64,000 nt of DNA from Xenophilus aerolatus (lineage in GTDB: Bacteria > Pseudomonadota > Gammaproteobacteria > Burkholderiales > Burkholderiaceae_C). Shown here piece by piece: positions 54,296-63,035 of the stretch. The DNA lies in contig QAIB01000014.1 in NCBI GenBank assembly GCA_030418545.1, positions 1-64,000 of the forward strand, written 5' to 3'. A program made the translations under genes and the position numbers. Position 1 is the first letter of the stretch; each line of letters opens with the position of its first letter. Below the pieces are notes generated by a model, which saw nothing but the letters and a program-made list of their open reading frames with translations, searched no databases and had not been told where the DNA came from.

Positions 54296-55231
54296 TCAGT
54301 AGATCTCGGGCACCATCATCTCGGCAGGCACGGGATGGCGCAGGTAGTCGGCATGGCGCTCGCGTGCGGGCAGCACGACGGTGTCGCGCGGCACCTCTTC
54401 GTAGGGCAGCTGGCTGAGCAGGTGCGCGATGCAGTTCAGGCGCGCCTTCTTCTTGTCGACCGCCTGCACCACCCACCAGGGGGCCTCGGGGATGTGAGTG
54501 CGCTCCAGCATCGCCTCCTTGGCGCGGGTGTAGTCCTCCCAGCGGCGGCGGCTCTCCAGGTCCATCGGGCTGAGCTTCCACTGCTTGAGCGGGTCGTGGA
54601 TGCGGCCCAGGAAGCGCAGGTGCTGCTCGTCGTCGGTGATGGAGAACCAGTACTTGATGAGGCGGATGCCCGAGCGCACGAGCATCTTCTCGAACTCGGG
54701 CACGGTGCGGAAGAACTCCTCCACGTCCTCGTCGGAGCAGAAGCCCATCACCTTCTCGACGCCGGCGCGGTTGTACCAGCTGCGGTCGAACAGGACCATT
54801 TCGCCGGCCGCCGGCAGGTGCGAGACGTAGCGCTGGAAGTACCACTGCGTGCGCTCGCGGTCGTTGGGCGCCGGCAGGGCGGCCACGCGCGCCACGCGCG
54901 GGTTCAGGCGCTGGGTGATGCGCTTGATCACGCCGCCCTTGCCGGCCGCGTCGCGGCCCTCGAAGAGGATCACCACCTTCTGCCCGGTGTGCTGCACCCA
55001 GTCCTGCAGCTTGACCAGCTCGCCCTGGAGGCGGAAGAGGGTCTGGAAATACGCCTGGCGCGCGGCCTTGCCCTCGGGCTGGCGGCCCTCGATCTCGTCG
55101 AGGTTGCGGTCCTCGAGCTCGAGTTCGATCTCCTCGTCGTAGCTGTCGACGAGGTCGCGCGCGATGCGCTGCATCAGCTCGTCCTGGTCGTGATTCTGGA
55201 AGGAGTCCTGGAGGCCGCGGGTCAGCGTCAT
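54296..55231 (-). CDS. ppk2: polyphosphate kinase 2 family protein
   Basis: A 311-residue cytoplasmic PPK2. Walker A-like GRDAAGKGG is at 92-100, and the DRSWYNRAGVEKVMGFC block (Walker B and lid) near 160-176. The C-terminal part contains WWVVQAVDKKKARLN. The enzyme moves phosphate between polyphosphate and nucleoside diphosphates (class I type, making GTP or ATP from poly-P). The ATG at 55231 fits the family, though other in-frame starts lie upstream and no strong ribosome site decides. It is divergent from the CorA-like gene. Confidence 0.92.
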   Translation of the reverse strand: MTLTRGLQDSFQNHDQDELMQRIARDLVDSYDEEIELELEDRNLDEIEGRQPEGKAARQAYFQTLFRLQGELVKLQDWVQHTGQKVVILFEGRDAAGKGGVIKRITQRLNPRVARVAALPAPNDRERTQWYFQRYVSHLPAAGEMVLFDRSWYNRAGVEKVMGFCSDEDVEEFFRTVPEFEKMLVRSGIRLIKYWFSITDDEQHLRFLGRIHDPLKQWKLSPMDLESRRRWEDYTRAKEAMLERTHIPEAPWWVVQAVDKKKARLNCIAHLLSQLPYEEVPRDTVVLPARERHADYLRHPVPAEMMVPEIY

Positions 55232-55347
55232 GGCAAGGCTTGGCGTCGATGAACGGGCCATGGTCATGGGCGGGCATGACATGCGCATGACAGACGGCGC
55301 CGCTGTCACGCCACCGACACGAAGCCGACACAAGATCGGCGGCTGCC

Positions 55348-56376
55348 GTGTCCACGCCCCTGCCCTCCTTCTCCCCCACCCCGGCCTACGGCGGCGACGC
55401 GACGGGGCTGATCTGCGGCTACCTGTTCGCGCCGGACGGCGGCGGCGCCCGCGCACTGGGGACCGAGGAGGCCGAGGCCTGGCTGGCGGCCGCACCCGCG
55501 CCCGGCGAATTCGCCTGGCTGCACTTCAACCTGAGCCACGCGCCGGCGCAGCGCTGGCTGGAACGCCACGCGGGCCTGCCCGACAGCTTCTACGAGGCGC
55601 TGCGGGACGGCCTGCACTCCACCCGCGTCGAGCGTGCCGACGACGCGCTGGTGGCGGTGATCAACGACGTGCACTTCGACTTCAGCTTCGAGCCCTCGGA
55701 CATCTCCACGCTGTGGATCGCCGTCGGCCCGCGGCTGGTGGTCACGGCGCGCGCGAAGCCGCTGCGATCGGTCGATGCGCTGCGCACGGCGGTGCGCGCG
55801 GGCGACGCACCCAAGTCCAGCACCGAGCTGCTCGAGCACCTCATGCGCGCACAGGCCGACGTGCTGGTGCACATCGTGCGCAGCGTCACGACCCGCATCG
55901 ACGCGGTGGAGGACGACCTGCTGGCGGGCCGGATCGATCAGCAGCGCACCCGCCTGGGCGAGCTGCGGCGCGTGCTGGTGCGGCTGCAGCGGCTGCTGGC
56001 GCCGGAGCCGGCCGCCCTGTTCCGTCTGCTGCAGAAGCCACCCGGCTGGATGGCCGAGGCCGATGCGCAGGGCCTGCGCGATGCCTCGGAAGAGTTCTCG
56101 GTGGTGCTGCGCGACATGGGCGGCCTGCAGGAACGCATCAAGCTGCTGCAGGAAGAGATCGCCGCCAACGTGCAGGAGGACAACAACCGCAGCCTGTTCG
56201 TGCTGACGGTGGTGACGGTGCTGGCACTGCCGATCAACATCCTGGCCGGCCTGTTCGGCATGAACGTGGGCGGCATCCCGCTGGCGGACAGCCGCCACGG
56301 CTTCTGGATCGTGGTGGCGATCGTCGCCAGCTTCACCGCGGCGGCTGCGTGGCTCGCCTTTCGCAAGAAGCCGTGA
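55348..56376 (+). CDS. CorA family metal ion transporter (ZntB-like)
   Basis: A 342-residue channel protein. A long soluble N-terminal domain (about 1-280) with a helical stalk is followed by two C-terminal transmembrane helices (about 283-305 and 316-337). The pore signature GMN sits between them (LFGMNVGG). CorA and ZntB proteins form pentamers for Mg2+, Co2+ or Zn2+ flux. The ZntB branch is suggested by the N-terminal WLHFNLSH and the VEDDLL region. The start is GTG at 55348. It is divergent from ppk2. Confidence 0.9.
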   Translation: MSTPLPSFSPTPAYGGDATGLICGYLFAPDGGGARALGTEEAEAWLAAAPAPGEFAWLHFNLSHAPAQRWLERHAGLPDSFYEALRDGLHSTRVERADDALVAVINDVHFDFSFEPSDISTLWIAVGPRLVVTARAKPLRSVDALRTAVRAGDAPKSSTELLEHLMRAQADVLVHIVRSVTTRIDAVEDDLLAGRIDQQRTRLGELRRVLVRLQRLLAPEPAALFRLLQKPPGWMAEADAQGLRDASEEFSVVLRDMGGLQERIKLLQEEIAANVQEDNNRSLFVLTVVTVLALPINILAGLFGMNVGGIPLADSRHGFWIVVAIVASFTAAAAWLAFRKKP

Positions 56377-56386
56377 GGGCCCGCGC

Positions 56387-56671
56387 TCAGGACGCCGGCG
56401 GGCTGGTCGCCTCGGCCGGGGCCTGGGCCAGTTCGTTGACCTGCATCGAGAGGTCGAAGAGCTTGGCCTTGCCGGCGTAGTAGCGGTCCAGGCGCCATTC
56501 GCGCAGGATGTCCAGCGCGAGCTGGAAGCCGTCGTAATCGAGTTCGTAGAGGGTCACCAGCTCGAAGCTGTGGCTGGATTCCAGCGCCAGCACCAGGCGC
56601 GAGAGCACGCGTGCGGTGGGATGGTCGGGCTGGCGCTCGATGAAGCGGCGCGCTTCCTTGATGGCATTCAC
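56387..56671 (-). CDS. small helical protein of unknown function
   Basis: A 94-residue protein starting (GTG) VNAIKEARRFIERQP. It is mostly helical (ARVLSRLVLALESSHSF, YDGFQLALDILREWRLDRYY). The last 14 residues are low-complexity (APAEATSPPAS type). No signal or membrane helix is seen. AGAGA lies upstream of the GTG at 56671. It is convergent with the CorA gene. I do not recognise the family. Confidence 0.6.
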   Translation of the reverse strand: MNAIKEARRFIERQPDHPTARVLSRLVLALESSHSFELVTLYELDYDGFQLALDILREWRLDRYYAGKAKLFDLSMQVNELAQAPAEATSPPAS

Positions 56672-56779
56672 TTTCGGTTCTCTTTCGTGTCGGCACGGCG
56701 GCCGACGTAGTCTTTGGACCGCAGGATTCTTGCGAGCCACCCCCCGAAAAAATGTGACAACGCCGAGTCGGGTGCGGGG

Positions 56780-56815
56780 TTGCTATCGATTGCATAGCGG
56801 CGGGGGCGGGCAGTC
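56780..56815. repeat. GCTAT/ATAGC repeat, reduced copy
   Basis: TTGCTATCGATTGCATAGCGG followed by a G-rich run is another partial copy of the repeat at 9354. It lies in the short gap ahead of the PHP gene, about 45 bases upstream of its start. Confidence 0.5.
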
Positions 56816-56858
56816 GGGGACGCCAGCAGGGCCATCGCATGGTCCTTAAAATCGCGGC

Positions 56859-57731
56859 GTGACTGCCTTCCTCAACGCCGACCTGCATTGCCATTCCGTG
56901 GTGTCGGACGGGACGATGACCCCGGAGGAACTGGCAATCCGCGCCCAGGCCAACGGCGTCGAGCTGTGGGCGCTCACCGACCACGACGAGGTCGGCGGCC
57001 AGCACCGTGCCGCCGCCGCGGCCCGCGCCGCGGGCATGGCCTACCTCACCGGCACCGAGATCTCGGTCACCTTCTGCAACGAGACGGTCCACATCGTGGG
57101 CCTGGGCTTCGACGCCGACAACGCCGAGATCACGCAGGGCCTGTACGACACGCGCGGTGGCCGCGGCAAGCGCGCGCAGGAGATGTCCGAGCAGCTGGCG
57201 CAGGTGGGCATCCGCGGTGCCTACGAAGGGGCGCTGAAGTTCGTGGGCAACCCCGAGCTGATCTCGCGCACGCACTTCGCCCGCTTCCTGGTCGAGCAGG
57301 GCTACTGCAAGGACACCTCGGAGGTGTTCCGCAAGTACCTGACCGAAGGCAAGCCCGGCTACGTACCGCACCGCTGGGCCAGCCTGAAGGACGCGATCCG
57401 CTGGATCAACGACGCCGGCGGCATGGCCGTGATCGCCCATCCCGGGCGCTACAAGTTCACCGCCAACGAGGAATACGCGCTCTTCACCGAGTTCAAGGCC
57501 CACGGGGGCCGCGCGGTGGAGGTGGTGACCGGCAGCCACACGCCGGCCGAGTACGTCGAGTACGCCGACAAGGCGCTGGAGTTCGGCCTGGCCGCCTCCC
57601 GCGGCAGCGACTTCCACAGCCCCGACGAAAGCCACTGCGACCTGGGCAAGCTGCCGGTGCTGCCGGGCCAGCTGACGCCGGTCTGGGAGCTGCTGGCCGA
57701 CCGCATCCAGCACGTGGCGCCCGCGCAGTGA
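56859..57731 (+). CDS. PHP-domain phosphoesterase (RNase AM/TrpH-like)
   Basis: A 290-residue metal-dependent enzyme of the PHP family. Metal motifs are DLHCHSVVSDG (H10, H12), ALTDHDEVGG near 38-47, TGTEISV near 64 and the late SDFH motif (RGSDFHSPDES) near residue 248. This matches YciV/TrpH, a 5'-3' exoribonuclease (RNase AM) and 3',5'-nucleoside bisphosphate phosphatase. The start is GTG at 56859. The stop overlaps the DMT carrier start (GTGA). Confidence 0.92.
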   Translation: MTAFLNADLHCHSVVSDGTMTPEELAIRAQANGVELWALTDHDEVGGQHRAAAAARAAGMAYLTGTEISVTFCNETVHIVGLGFDADNAEITQGLYDTRGGRGKRAQEMSEQLAQVGIRGAYEGALKFVGNPELISRTHFARFLVEQGYCKDTSEVFRKYLTEGKPGYVPHRWASLKDAIRWINDAGGMAVIAHPGRYKFTANEEYALFTEFKAHGGRAVEVVTGSHTPAEYVEYADKALEFGLAASRGSDFHSPDESHCDLGKLPVLPGQLTPVWELLADRIQHVAPAQ

Positions 57732-58696
57732 GCGGCCCGGCCGCCGCCGCGCACTCCCAGCGCTCGCCCGATCCCTCGAAGCCGCCCGGCACGCCCGTGC
57801 GCGACCGGCAGGCCGAGCGCATCCTGGCCGGCATCGGCCTCACCATCCTGGCGACCGCGTTCTTCGCGGTGCTCGACACGGCCACCAAGGTGTCGACGGC
57901 GGTGGTGCCGGTGGTGATGGGCATCTGGTTCCGTTATGCCTTCCAGGCGGTGGCCACGTCGGCGCTGCTGTTGCCGGTGTATGGCACCCAGCTGCTGCGC
58001 ACGCGGCACCCGCGCTACCACGTGCTGCGCGGGGCGCTGCTGCTGTCGAGCAGCGTGTTCTCCTTTCTGAGCCTGCGCTACATGCCGATGGCCGAGTTCA
58101 CCGCCACGGTGATGGTGACGCCACTGGCCGTGACGCTGATCGCCTCGCTCGCGCTGAAGGAGCGCGTGTCGGTGCTGCGCTGGTCGCTGGTGGCGGGCGG
58201 CTTCGTGGGCACGCTGATCATCCTGCGGCCGGGTGGCGAGGCCTTCGGTTGGGTGATGCTGCTGCCGCTCGGGCTGGTGATCAGCAATGCGTGGTTCCAG
58301 GTGCTGACGAGCAAGCTGGCGCAGACCGAGAACCCGCTGACGATGCATTTCTACACCGGCTGGGTGGGCGCCTTGATCGCGGCCTGCGCCCTGCCCTTCT
58401 TCTGGCAGGCGCTGCCGGGCTGGCAGTGGTGGGCGCTGCTGTGCCTCATGGGGCTGATGGGGACCGTGGGCCACTTCATGCTGATCCTGGCGTACCAGCG
58501 GGCGCCGGCTTCGACGCTCACGCCCTACCTCTACGCGCAGATCGCCTTCGCGATCGTGGGCGGGCAATTGGTGTTCGGGCAGACGCCCGATGCGGTGTCG
58601 CTCGCGGGCATCGGGCTCATCGCGGTGTGCGGTGCGGCGGGGGCGTGGCTCACGGTGAGGGAACGGCGGGTGCCGATTGCGCCGACCGAATCCTGA
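57728..58696 (+). CDS. DMT superfamily (EamA) transporter
   Basis: A 322-residue membrane carrier with ten predicted helices in two EamA repeats (GLTILATAFFAVLDTATKV opens the first; WVMLLPLGLVISNAWFQ the second). The first 35 residues are hydrophilic. The GTG start at 57728 overlaps the PHP stop, which implies translation coupling. Such carriers export amino acids, nucleotide-related or other metabolites; the substrate is unknown. It ends 7 bases before the long palindromic repeat. Confidence 0.9.
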   Translation: MSGPAAAAHSQRSPDPSKPPGTPVRDRQAERILAGIGLTILATAFFAVLDTATKVSTAVVPVVMGIWFRYAFQAVATSALLLPVYGTQLLRTRHPRYHVLRGALLLSSSVFSFLSLRYMPMAEFTATVMVTPLAVTLIASLALKERVSVLRWSLVAGGFVGTLIILRPGGEAFGWVMLLPLGLVISNAWFQVLTSKLAQTENPLTMHFYTGWVGALIAACALPFFWQALPGWQWWALLCLMGLMGTVGHFMLILAYQRAPASTLTPYLYAQIAFAIVGGQLVFGQTPDAVSLAGIGLIAVCGAAGAWLTVRERRVPIAPTES

Positions 58697-58702
58697 TGCA
58701 TT

Positions 58703-59490
58703 CATGCGCACGATCGTCACGTTCGTGGCGAGTCTGGCTTGAGCGGCCGGCTGGGTTGGGCTGGCGGGCGATTGCGCTTCTTGGTTTTTTGCTTCTTGGT
58801 TGTGGGTGTTCGGGCGCTGTGGGGCTGAACCCGGCCGGCGGCGCCGGTGTGCGTTCTCCGGCTCAGGCTCGCGCTGACTGGCGTGCGGCACGACGGTGGT
58901 GCTCGCCTGGAATCGACGTGCCTGAGAGACTGCACGGCGCCGCGAATGGCGCCTGCGCCCGCACACCGGCACCACCGGCCTGGACGGTGGGGTGGATCGG
59001 CCGGCATGAGGCGGGCGCGTTGGTGTAGTCGCAGCGCCTTGCTGCCGCTGCCCTTGATCCTCCCCCACCCGTTCGGGTTGAGCTTGTCGAAACCCTGCGC
59101 AGCGCTTCGACAGGCTCAGCGCGAACGGTGATGGGCCATCAAGAACGGACAAAAAAAGCGCAGTGCAGCACAGCGCCTCAGGGCGGTGGTCGTGGGCCTG
59201 CGGGCGCAGGCGCCATTCGCGGCGCCGTGCAGTCTCTCAAGCACGTCGATGGACAGCGAGCACACAGGCAGCACGACAAGCCGGTCAGCGCGAGCCTGAG
59301 CAGGAGAACGCAGGCCCGCGGCCGCCGCCAGCGCCCCCGCCCGTCGTGCCGGCCGATCCACACGCAGCGCCAGAACAAGCCACCATGAAAAGCCCAAAAC
59401 AAGCCCAGCAAAGAAAGTAACGAACGTGACGATTCCGCTCGCAGCCCAGAAGCAGCAAGGGCTGCAGCCCGATTGCACTTACACCGTCAA
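58703..59490. repeat. long palindromic intergenic element, copy 2 (complete)
   Basis: About 790 bases with no credible gene (the gap is 58697-59544). The element is one imperfect palindrome. The outer ends show GATCGTCACGTTCG at 58709 against CGAACGTGACGATT at 59421. The middle arms are 58850-58968 against 59200-59318, including a shared GAGACTGCACGGCGCCGCGA block. The centre near 59093 is a TGAGCTTGTCGAA/TTCGACAGGCTCA hairpin. The right two thirds are almost identical to 1-556. It is a repeat family of this chromosome, not an insertion sequence. Confidence 0.8.
59418..59480 (+). repeat. short dispersed hairpin repeat, copy D
   Basis: TAACGAACGTGACGATTCCG, a GCAGCCC/GGGCTGC stem, then CCCGATTGCACTT. 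It forms the right end of the long palindrome and lies 65 bases ahead of the YciO-type gene. Confidence 0.7.
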
Positions 59491-59544
59491 CATCACCTCA
59501 CGCCTCCTACAGCAGGCGCACGCCGCATTCGGGACAATCCCCTC

Positions 59545-60180
59545 ATGGCCCAGTTCTTCGAAGTGCATCCTGACAACCCGCAACCCCGGCTGCTCAAGCA
59601 GGCGGCCGCGCTGCTGGCCAAGGGTGAGATCCTGGCCGTTCCGACCGACTCGAGCTATGCGCTGGTGTGCCACCTCGACGACAAGGACGCGGTCGACCAA
59701 TTGCGGCGCATCCGGCAGGTGGACGAGAAGCACCACCTCACCCTGCTGTGCCGCGACCTGAGCGAACTCGCCAACTACGCGCGCGTCGACAACCGCCAGT
59801 ACCGGCTGCTCAAGGCCGCCACGCCGGGGCCCTACACCTTTCTGCTCGAAGCGACCAAGGAAGTGCCGCGGCGCGCGAGCCACCCGCAGCGCAAGACCAT
59901 CGGCCTGCGCGTGCCCGAGCACAAGGCCTTGGGCGAACTGCTGATGCTGCACGGCGAGCCGCTGCTCGCGACCACGCTCATTCCGCCCGGCGAGACCGAG
60001 CCGCTGAACGACGCGGCCGAGATCCGCGAACGCTTCGAGAAGCAGATCGGCGGCGTCGTCGACTCGGGCGCCTGCCCGTCGGAACCGACCACCGTGGTCG
60101 ACCTCACGCCCATGGGCAGCGGCGACGACCCGGTGCTGGTGCGCAAGGGCCGAGGCCCGCTGGCCCCGCTGGGCCTCTGA
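59545..60180 (+). CDS. Sua5/YciO/YrdC family protein (YciO-like)
   Basis: A 211-residue protein of the YrdC fold. The opening KGEILAVPTDSSYALVCHLDD near residues 29-49 matches the ATP/bicarbonate/threonine pocket of threonylcarbamoyl-AMP synthases. The central KHHLTLLCRDLSEL and PGPYTFLLEAT segments also fit. The lack of the Sua5 C-terminal domain and the overall pattern favour the YciO branch, whose role may differ from TsaC in tRNA t6A formation. It is 83 bases ahead of the site-2 protease gene. Confidence 0.9.
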   Translation: MAQFFEVHPDNPQPRLLKQAAALLAKGEILAVPTDSSYALVCHLDDKDAVDQLRRIRQVDEKHHLTLLCRDLSELANYARVDNRQYRLLKAATPGPYTFLLEATKEVPRRASHPQRKTIGLRVPEHKALGELLMLHGEPLLATTLIPPGETEPLNDAAEIRERFEKQIGGVVDSGACPSEPTTVVDLTPMGSGDDPVLVRKGRGPLAPLGL

Positions 60181-60263
60181 CCGCATCCGCCGCACGCGCG
60201 CACGGACCCGTCGGGCGCCGTTTGCGCGCCGGGCGAGCGCCGGCCGTCTGAGACAATCCCGCG

Positions 60264-60935
60264 GTGGACTTCTCCAACCTGATCCAGACGGTTCTGATCT
60301 ATGCGCTGCCGGTGCTCTTCGCGATCACCGTGCACGAGGCAGCACACGGCTACGTCGCCCGGCGCTTCGGCGACGACACGGCCTACATGATGGGCCGCCT
60401 CACGCTCAACCCGCTCAAGCACATCGACCCCATCGGCACCATCGCGATGCCGCTGCTGCTGTACTTCGCCACCTCGGGCGCCTTCCTCTTCGGCTATGCG
60501 AAGCCGGTGCCCGTCAACTTCGGCCAGCTGCGCCATCCCAAGCGCGACATGATCTGGGTGGCGCTGGCGGGGCCGGCGTCCAACTTCGTCCAGGCGATCG
60601 GCTGGGCCGCGGTGTTCGTCATGCTGCATGGCTTCGGCGTGCAGGAACGCTTCTTCATCGAGATGGCGCAGGCCGGCGTGCTGGTCAACCTGGTGATGTG
60701 GGCCTTCAACCTCTTTCCACTGCCGCCGCTGGACGGCGGGCGCGTGCTGGCGGGCCTTCTCCCGCGCGGCGGCGCGCAGCAGTTCATGGCGCGCATCGAG
60801 CCCTTCGGCTTCTTCATCGTCATGGGCCTCGTGATCGCGGGTATCGTCGGCACCTGGTGGCTGCGGCCGCTGATGAACGCTGGCTACTTTGTTCTTAATC
60901 TGATGATGTCTCCCCTGGCGGCGCTGCTGCGCTGA
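60264..60935 (+). CDS. site-2 protease family (M50) membrane metallopeptidase
   Basis: A 223-residue integral membrane protein. The zinc motif HEAAH is at residues 24-28 and the third ligand lies in NLFPLPPLDGGR (D157). About six hydrophobic segments are seen. The family cleaves peptide bonds within the membrane; this short type without a PDZ domain (YwhC-like) has no known client here. The start is GTG at 60264. It is 18 bases ahead of trpS, and probably in one operon with it. Confidence 0.92.
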   Translation: MDFSNLIQTVLIYALPVLFAITVHEAAHGYVARRFGDDTAYMMGRLTLNPLKHIDPIGTIAMPLLLYFATSGAFLFGYAKPVPVNFGQLRHPKRDMIWVALAGPASNFVQAIGWAAVFVMLHGFGVQERFFIEMAQAGVLVNLVMWAFNLFPLPPLDGGRVLAGLLPRGGAQQFMARIEPFGFFIVMGLVIAGIVGTWWLRPLMNAGYFVLNLMMSPLAALLR

Positions 60936-60953
60936 GCCGGGTCGTCCCTTCCC

Positions 60954-62273
60954 ATGCCCTCCCCCGCCACGGTCACCCGCTTCCTCACCGGCATCACCAC
61001 CACCGGCACGCCGCATCTGGGCAACTACGTCGGTTCGGTGCGCCATTCGGTGCGCTTCAGCCAGCGCCCGGACGTGCAGAGCTACTACTTCCTGGCCGAC
61101 TACCACGCGCTCATCAAGTGCGACGAGCCGGCGCGCATCCAGCGCTCGACGCTGGAGATCGCCGCCACCTGGCTGGCCTGCGGGCTCGACCCGGAGCGCG
61201 TGACCTTCTACCGCCAGTCCGACATCCCCGAGATCCCCGAACTCACCTGGTTCCTGAGCTGCGTGACCGGCAAGGGCGTGCTCAACCGCGCGCATGCGTA
61301 CAAGGCCGCGGTCGATCGCAACAGCGCGGCCGGCCACGACCCCGATGCCGACGTGAGCGTGGGCCTGTTCATGTACCCGGCGCTGATGGCCGCGGACATC
61401 CTGATGTTCAACGCGCACAAGGTGCCGGTGGGCCGCGACCAGGTCCAGCACATCGAGATGGCGCGGGACATGGGCAACAGCTTCAACCACCTCTACGGCG
61501 AGCACTTCACGCTCCCCGAGGCCGAGATCGACGAGGCCGTCGCGCTGCTGCCCGGCCTGGACGGCCGCAAGATGAGCAAGAGCTACGGCAACACGATCCC
61601 GCTGTTCACGCCGCGCGCGCAGTTGCAGAAACTCATCGGCAGCATCACCACCGATTCGCGCGCGCCCGGCGAGCCCAAGGACACCGAGGGCTCGGCCCTG
61701 TTCCAAATCTACCAGGCCTTCGCCGATGCGGCCGAGACCGACGCGCTGCGCAAGGCATTTGCCGAAGGCATCGGCTGGGGCGACGCCAAGCAGTTGCTCT
61801 TCGAACGCATCGACCGCGAGATCGCACCCTTGCGCGAACGCTACGAGGCGCTGATGGCCGACCCGGCGCAGATCGAGCGCATTCTGCGGGCCGGTGCCGA
61901 GAAGGCACGCGCCCTGTCGCAGCCCTTCATGGGCCGCCTGCGCCACGCCGTGGGCCTGCGCAACCTGGCCGACCAGCCGGCGGCCCAGGGGGCGCACAAG
62001 GCCGCGAAGGCGGCCGCAAGGCCGAGCTTCAAGCAGTACCGCGAGAAGGACGGCCAGTTCTACTTCAAGTTGCAGGACGCCAGGGGCGCAGTGCTGCTGC
62101 AAAGCCGCGGCTTCGCATCGCCGAAGGACGCGGGTCGCGCCATCGCAGCGCTGCAGCAGCAGCCGGCGGCCGCGCTGGAATCGCTGGTCTCGCAGCTCGA
62201 AGCGCTCGACAATGCGGGCTTGCAAGCCGCCATCGAAGCACTGGAGAACCTCGCCCAGCCGAGTGGAGAATAA
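60954..62273 (+). CDS. trpS: tryptophanyl-tRNA synthetase with C-terminal extension
   Basis: A 439-residue class I synthetase. The HIGH-like motif is TGTPHLGN near residue 17 and KMSKS occurs near 206 ([10 protein letters not shown]). TrpS is commonly about 330-350 residues, and the extra 90 residues here read as a separate fold: [18 protein letters not shown] and [14 protein letters not shown] resemble the YegP/DUF1508 repeat. It charges tRNA-Trp in the cytoplasm. The extension may aid tRNA or RNA binding; I think related betaproteobacteria share it. Confidence 0.93.
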   Translation: MPSPATVTRFLTGITTTGTPHLGNYVGSVRHSVRFSQRPDVQSYYFLADYHALIKCDEPARIQRSTLEIAATWLACGLDPERVTFYRQSDIPEIPELTWFLSCVTGKGVLNRAHAYKAAVDRNSAAGHDPDADVSVGLFMYPALMAADILMFNAHKVPVGRDQVQHIEMARDMGNSFNHLYGEHFTLPEAEIDEAVALLPGLDGRKMSKSYGNTIPLFTPRAQLQKLIGSITTDSRAPGEPKDTEGSALFQIYQAFADAAETDALRKAFAEGIGWGDAKQLLFERIDREIAPLRERYEALMADPAQIERILRAGAEKARALSQPFMGRLRHAVGLRNLADQPAAQGAHKAAKAAARPSFKQYREKDGQFYFKLQDARGAVLLQSRGFASPKDAGRAIAALQQQPAAALESLVSQLEALDNAGLQAAIEALENLAQPSGE

Positions 62274-62366
62274 GGGATTGTTTCGCGTGGCCGGTGGCAT
62301 CGACCATCACAAGGCAGCCTCAGGCTGCAGCCGGCTCGCATGTAAGTCAAAGCACAGAGCTACAAC

Positions 62367-62975
62367 ATGAGCATCTACGTCATCGACGACCATCCCCTGA
62401 TGCGCGACGCCATCGTCATGGTGCTGCGCCGTCTGCGCCCAGCCGAGAACATCGTGGAACTCGAGCGCCTCGACAAGCTGCCCGGCGGCGTCAAGCAGCA
62501 TGGTGAACCCAAGCTGTTCTGCCTGGACCTGAAGCTGCCCGACGTGACCGGCGTGTCCGGCGTGATCGCGCTCAAGCAGGGCTACCCGGATGTGCCGATC
62601 GCCGTGTACTCGGCTTCGCCCGCCGCCGACATGGAAGAAGCCTGCATCGAGGCCGGCGCCGACATCTATATCGAGAAGTCGGCCGGCTCCGGCGAACTGG
62701 CAGCGGCGCTCAAGGGCCTGCTGCAGGCCGACGCCGAAACCGAGGACACGGCCGCGCCGGCCAGCCCCGGCAAGCTCTCCAAGCGCCAGACGCAGCTCAT
62801 CGCCATGCTCGACCAGGGCATGAGCAACCGCGACATCGCCGCCCAGCTCGACATCAGCGAGCACACGGTGAAGGTGCACCTGTGGCGCCTGTTCCGCCGC
62901 CTGGGCGTGAAGAGCCGCACGCAGGCCCTGCACCATGCGCGCAGCCACGGGCTGCTGTCCACCGGGCCGAACTGA
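62367..62975 (+). CDS. LuxR (NarL) family response regulator
   Basis: A 202-residue response regulator. The receiver (1-118) has acidic D7/D8, phospho-acceptor D54 (CLDLKLPD), S82 and K104. A linker of about 16 residues is followed by a LuxR helix-turn-helix (about 133-195: LSKRQTQLIAMLDQGMSNRDIA and ISEHTVKVHLWRLF). It is convergent with a histidine kinase gene across a strong terminator; the kinase is the likely partner. Confidence 0.92.
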   Translation: MSIYVIDDHPLMRDAIVMVLRRLRPAENIVELERLDKLPGGVKQHGEPKLFCLDLKLPDVTGVSGVIALKQGYPDVPIAVYSASPAADMEEACIEAGADIYIEKSAGSGELAAALKGLLQADAETEDTAAPASPGKLSKRQTQLIAMLDQGMSNRDIAAQLDISEHTVKVHLWRLFRRLGVKSRTQALHHARSHGLLSTGPN

Positions 62976-62996
62976 GCAAGCCCCTCGCCCACGACG

Positions 62997-63025
62997 AAAG
63001 CCGGTCCTCGGACCGGCTTTTTCTT
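62997..63025. terminator. hairpin terminator between response regulator and kinase
   Basis: AAAGCCGGTC and GACCGGCTTT form a near-perfect stem with a CTCG loop, followed by TTCTTTT on the plus strand. The A-run on the left lets it also serve the minus strand. Confidence 0.9.
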
Positions 63026-63035
63026 TTGCGTGGGT

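Noticed and set aside
56888-58696. A 602-codon frame joining a PHP-gene shadow with the DMT carrier
   Set aside because: The first part lacks PHP motifs and is arginine-rich; the carrier starts at the GTG at 57728.
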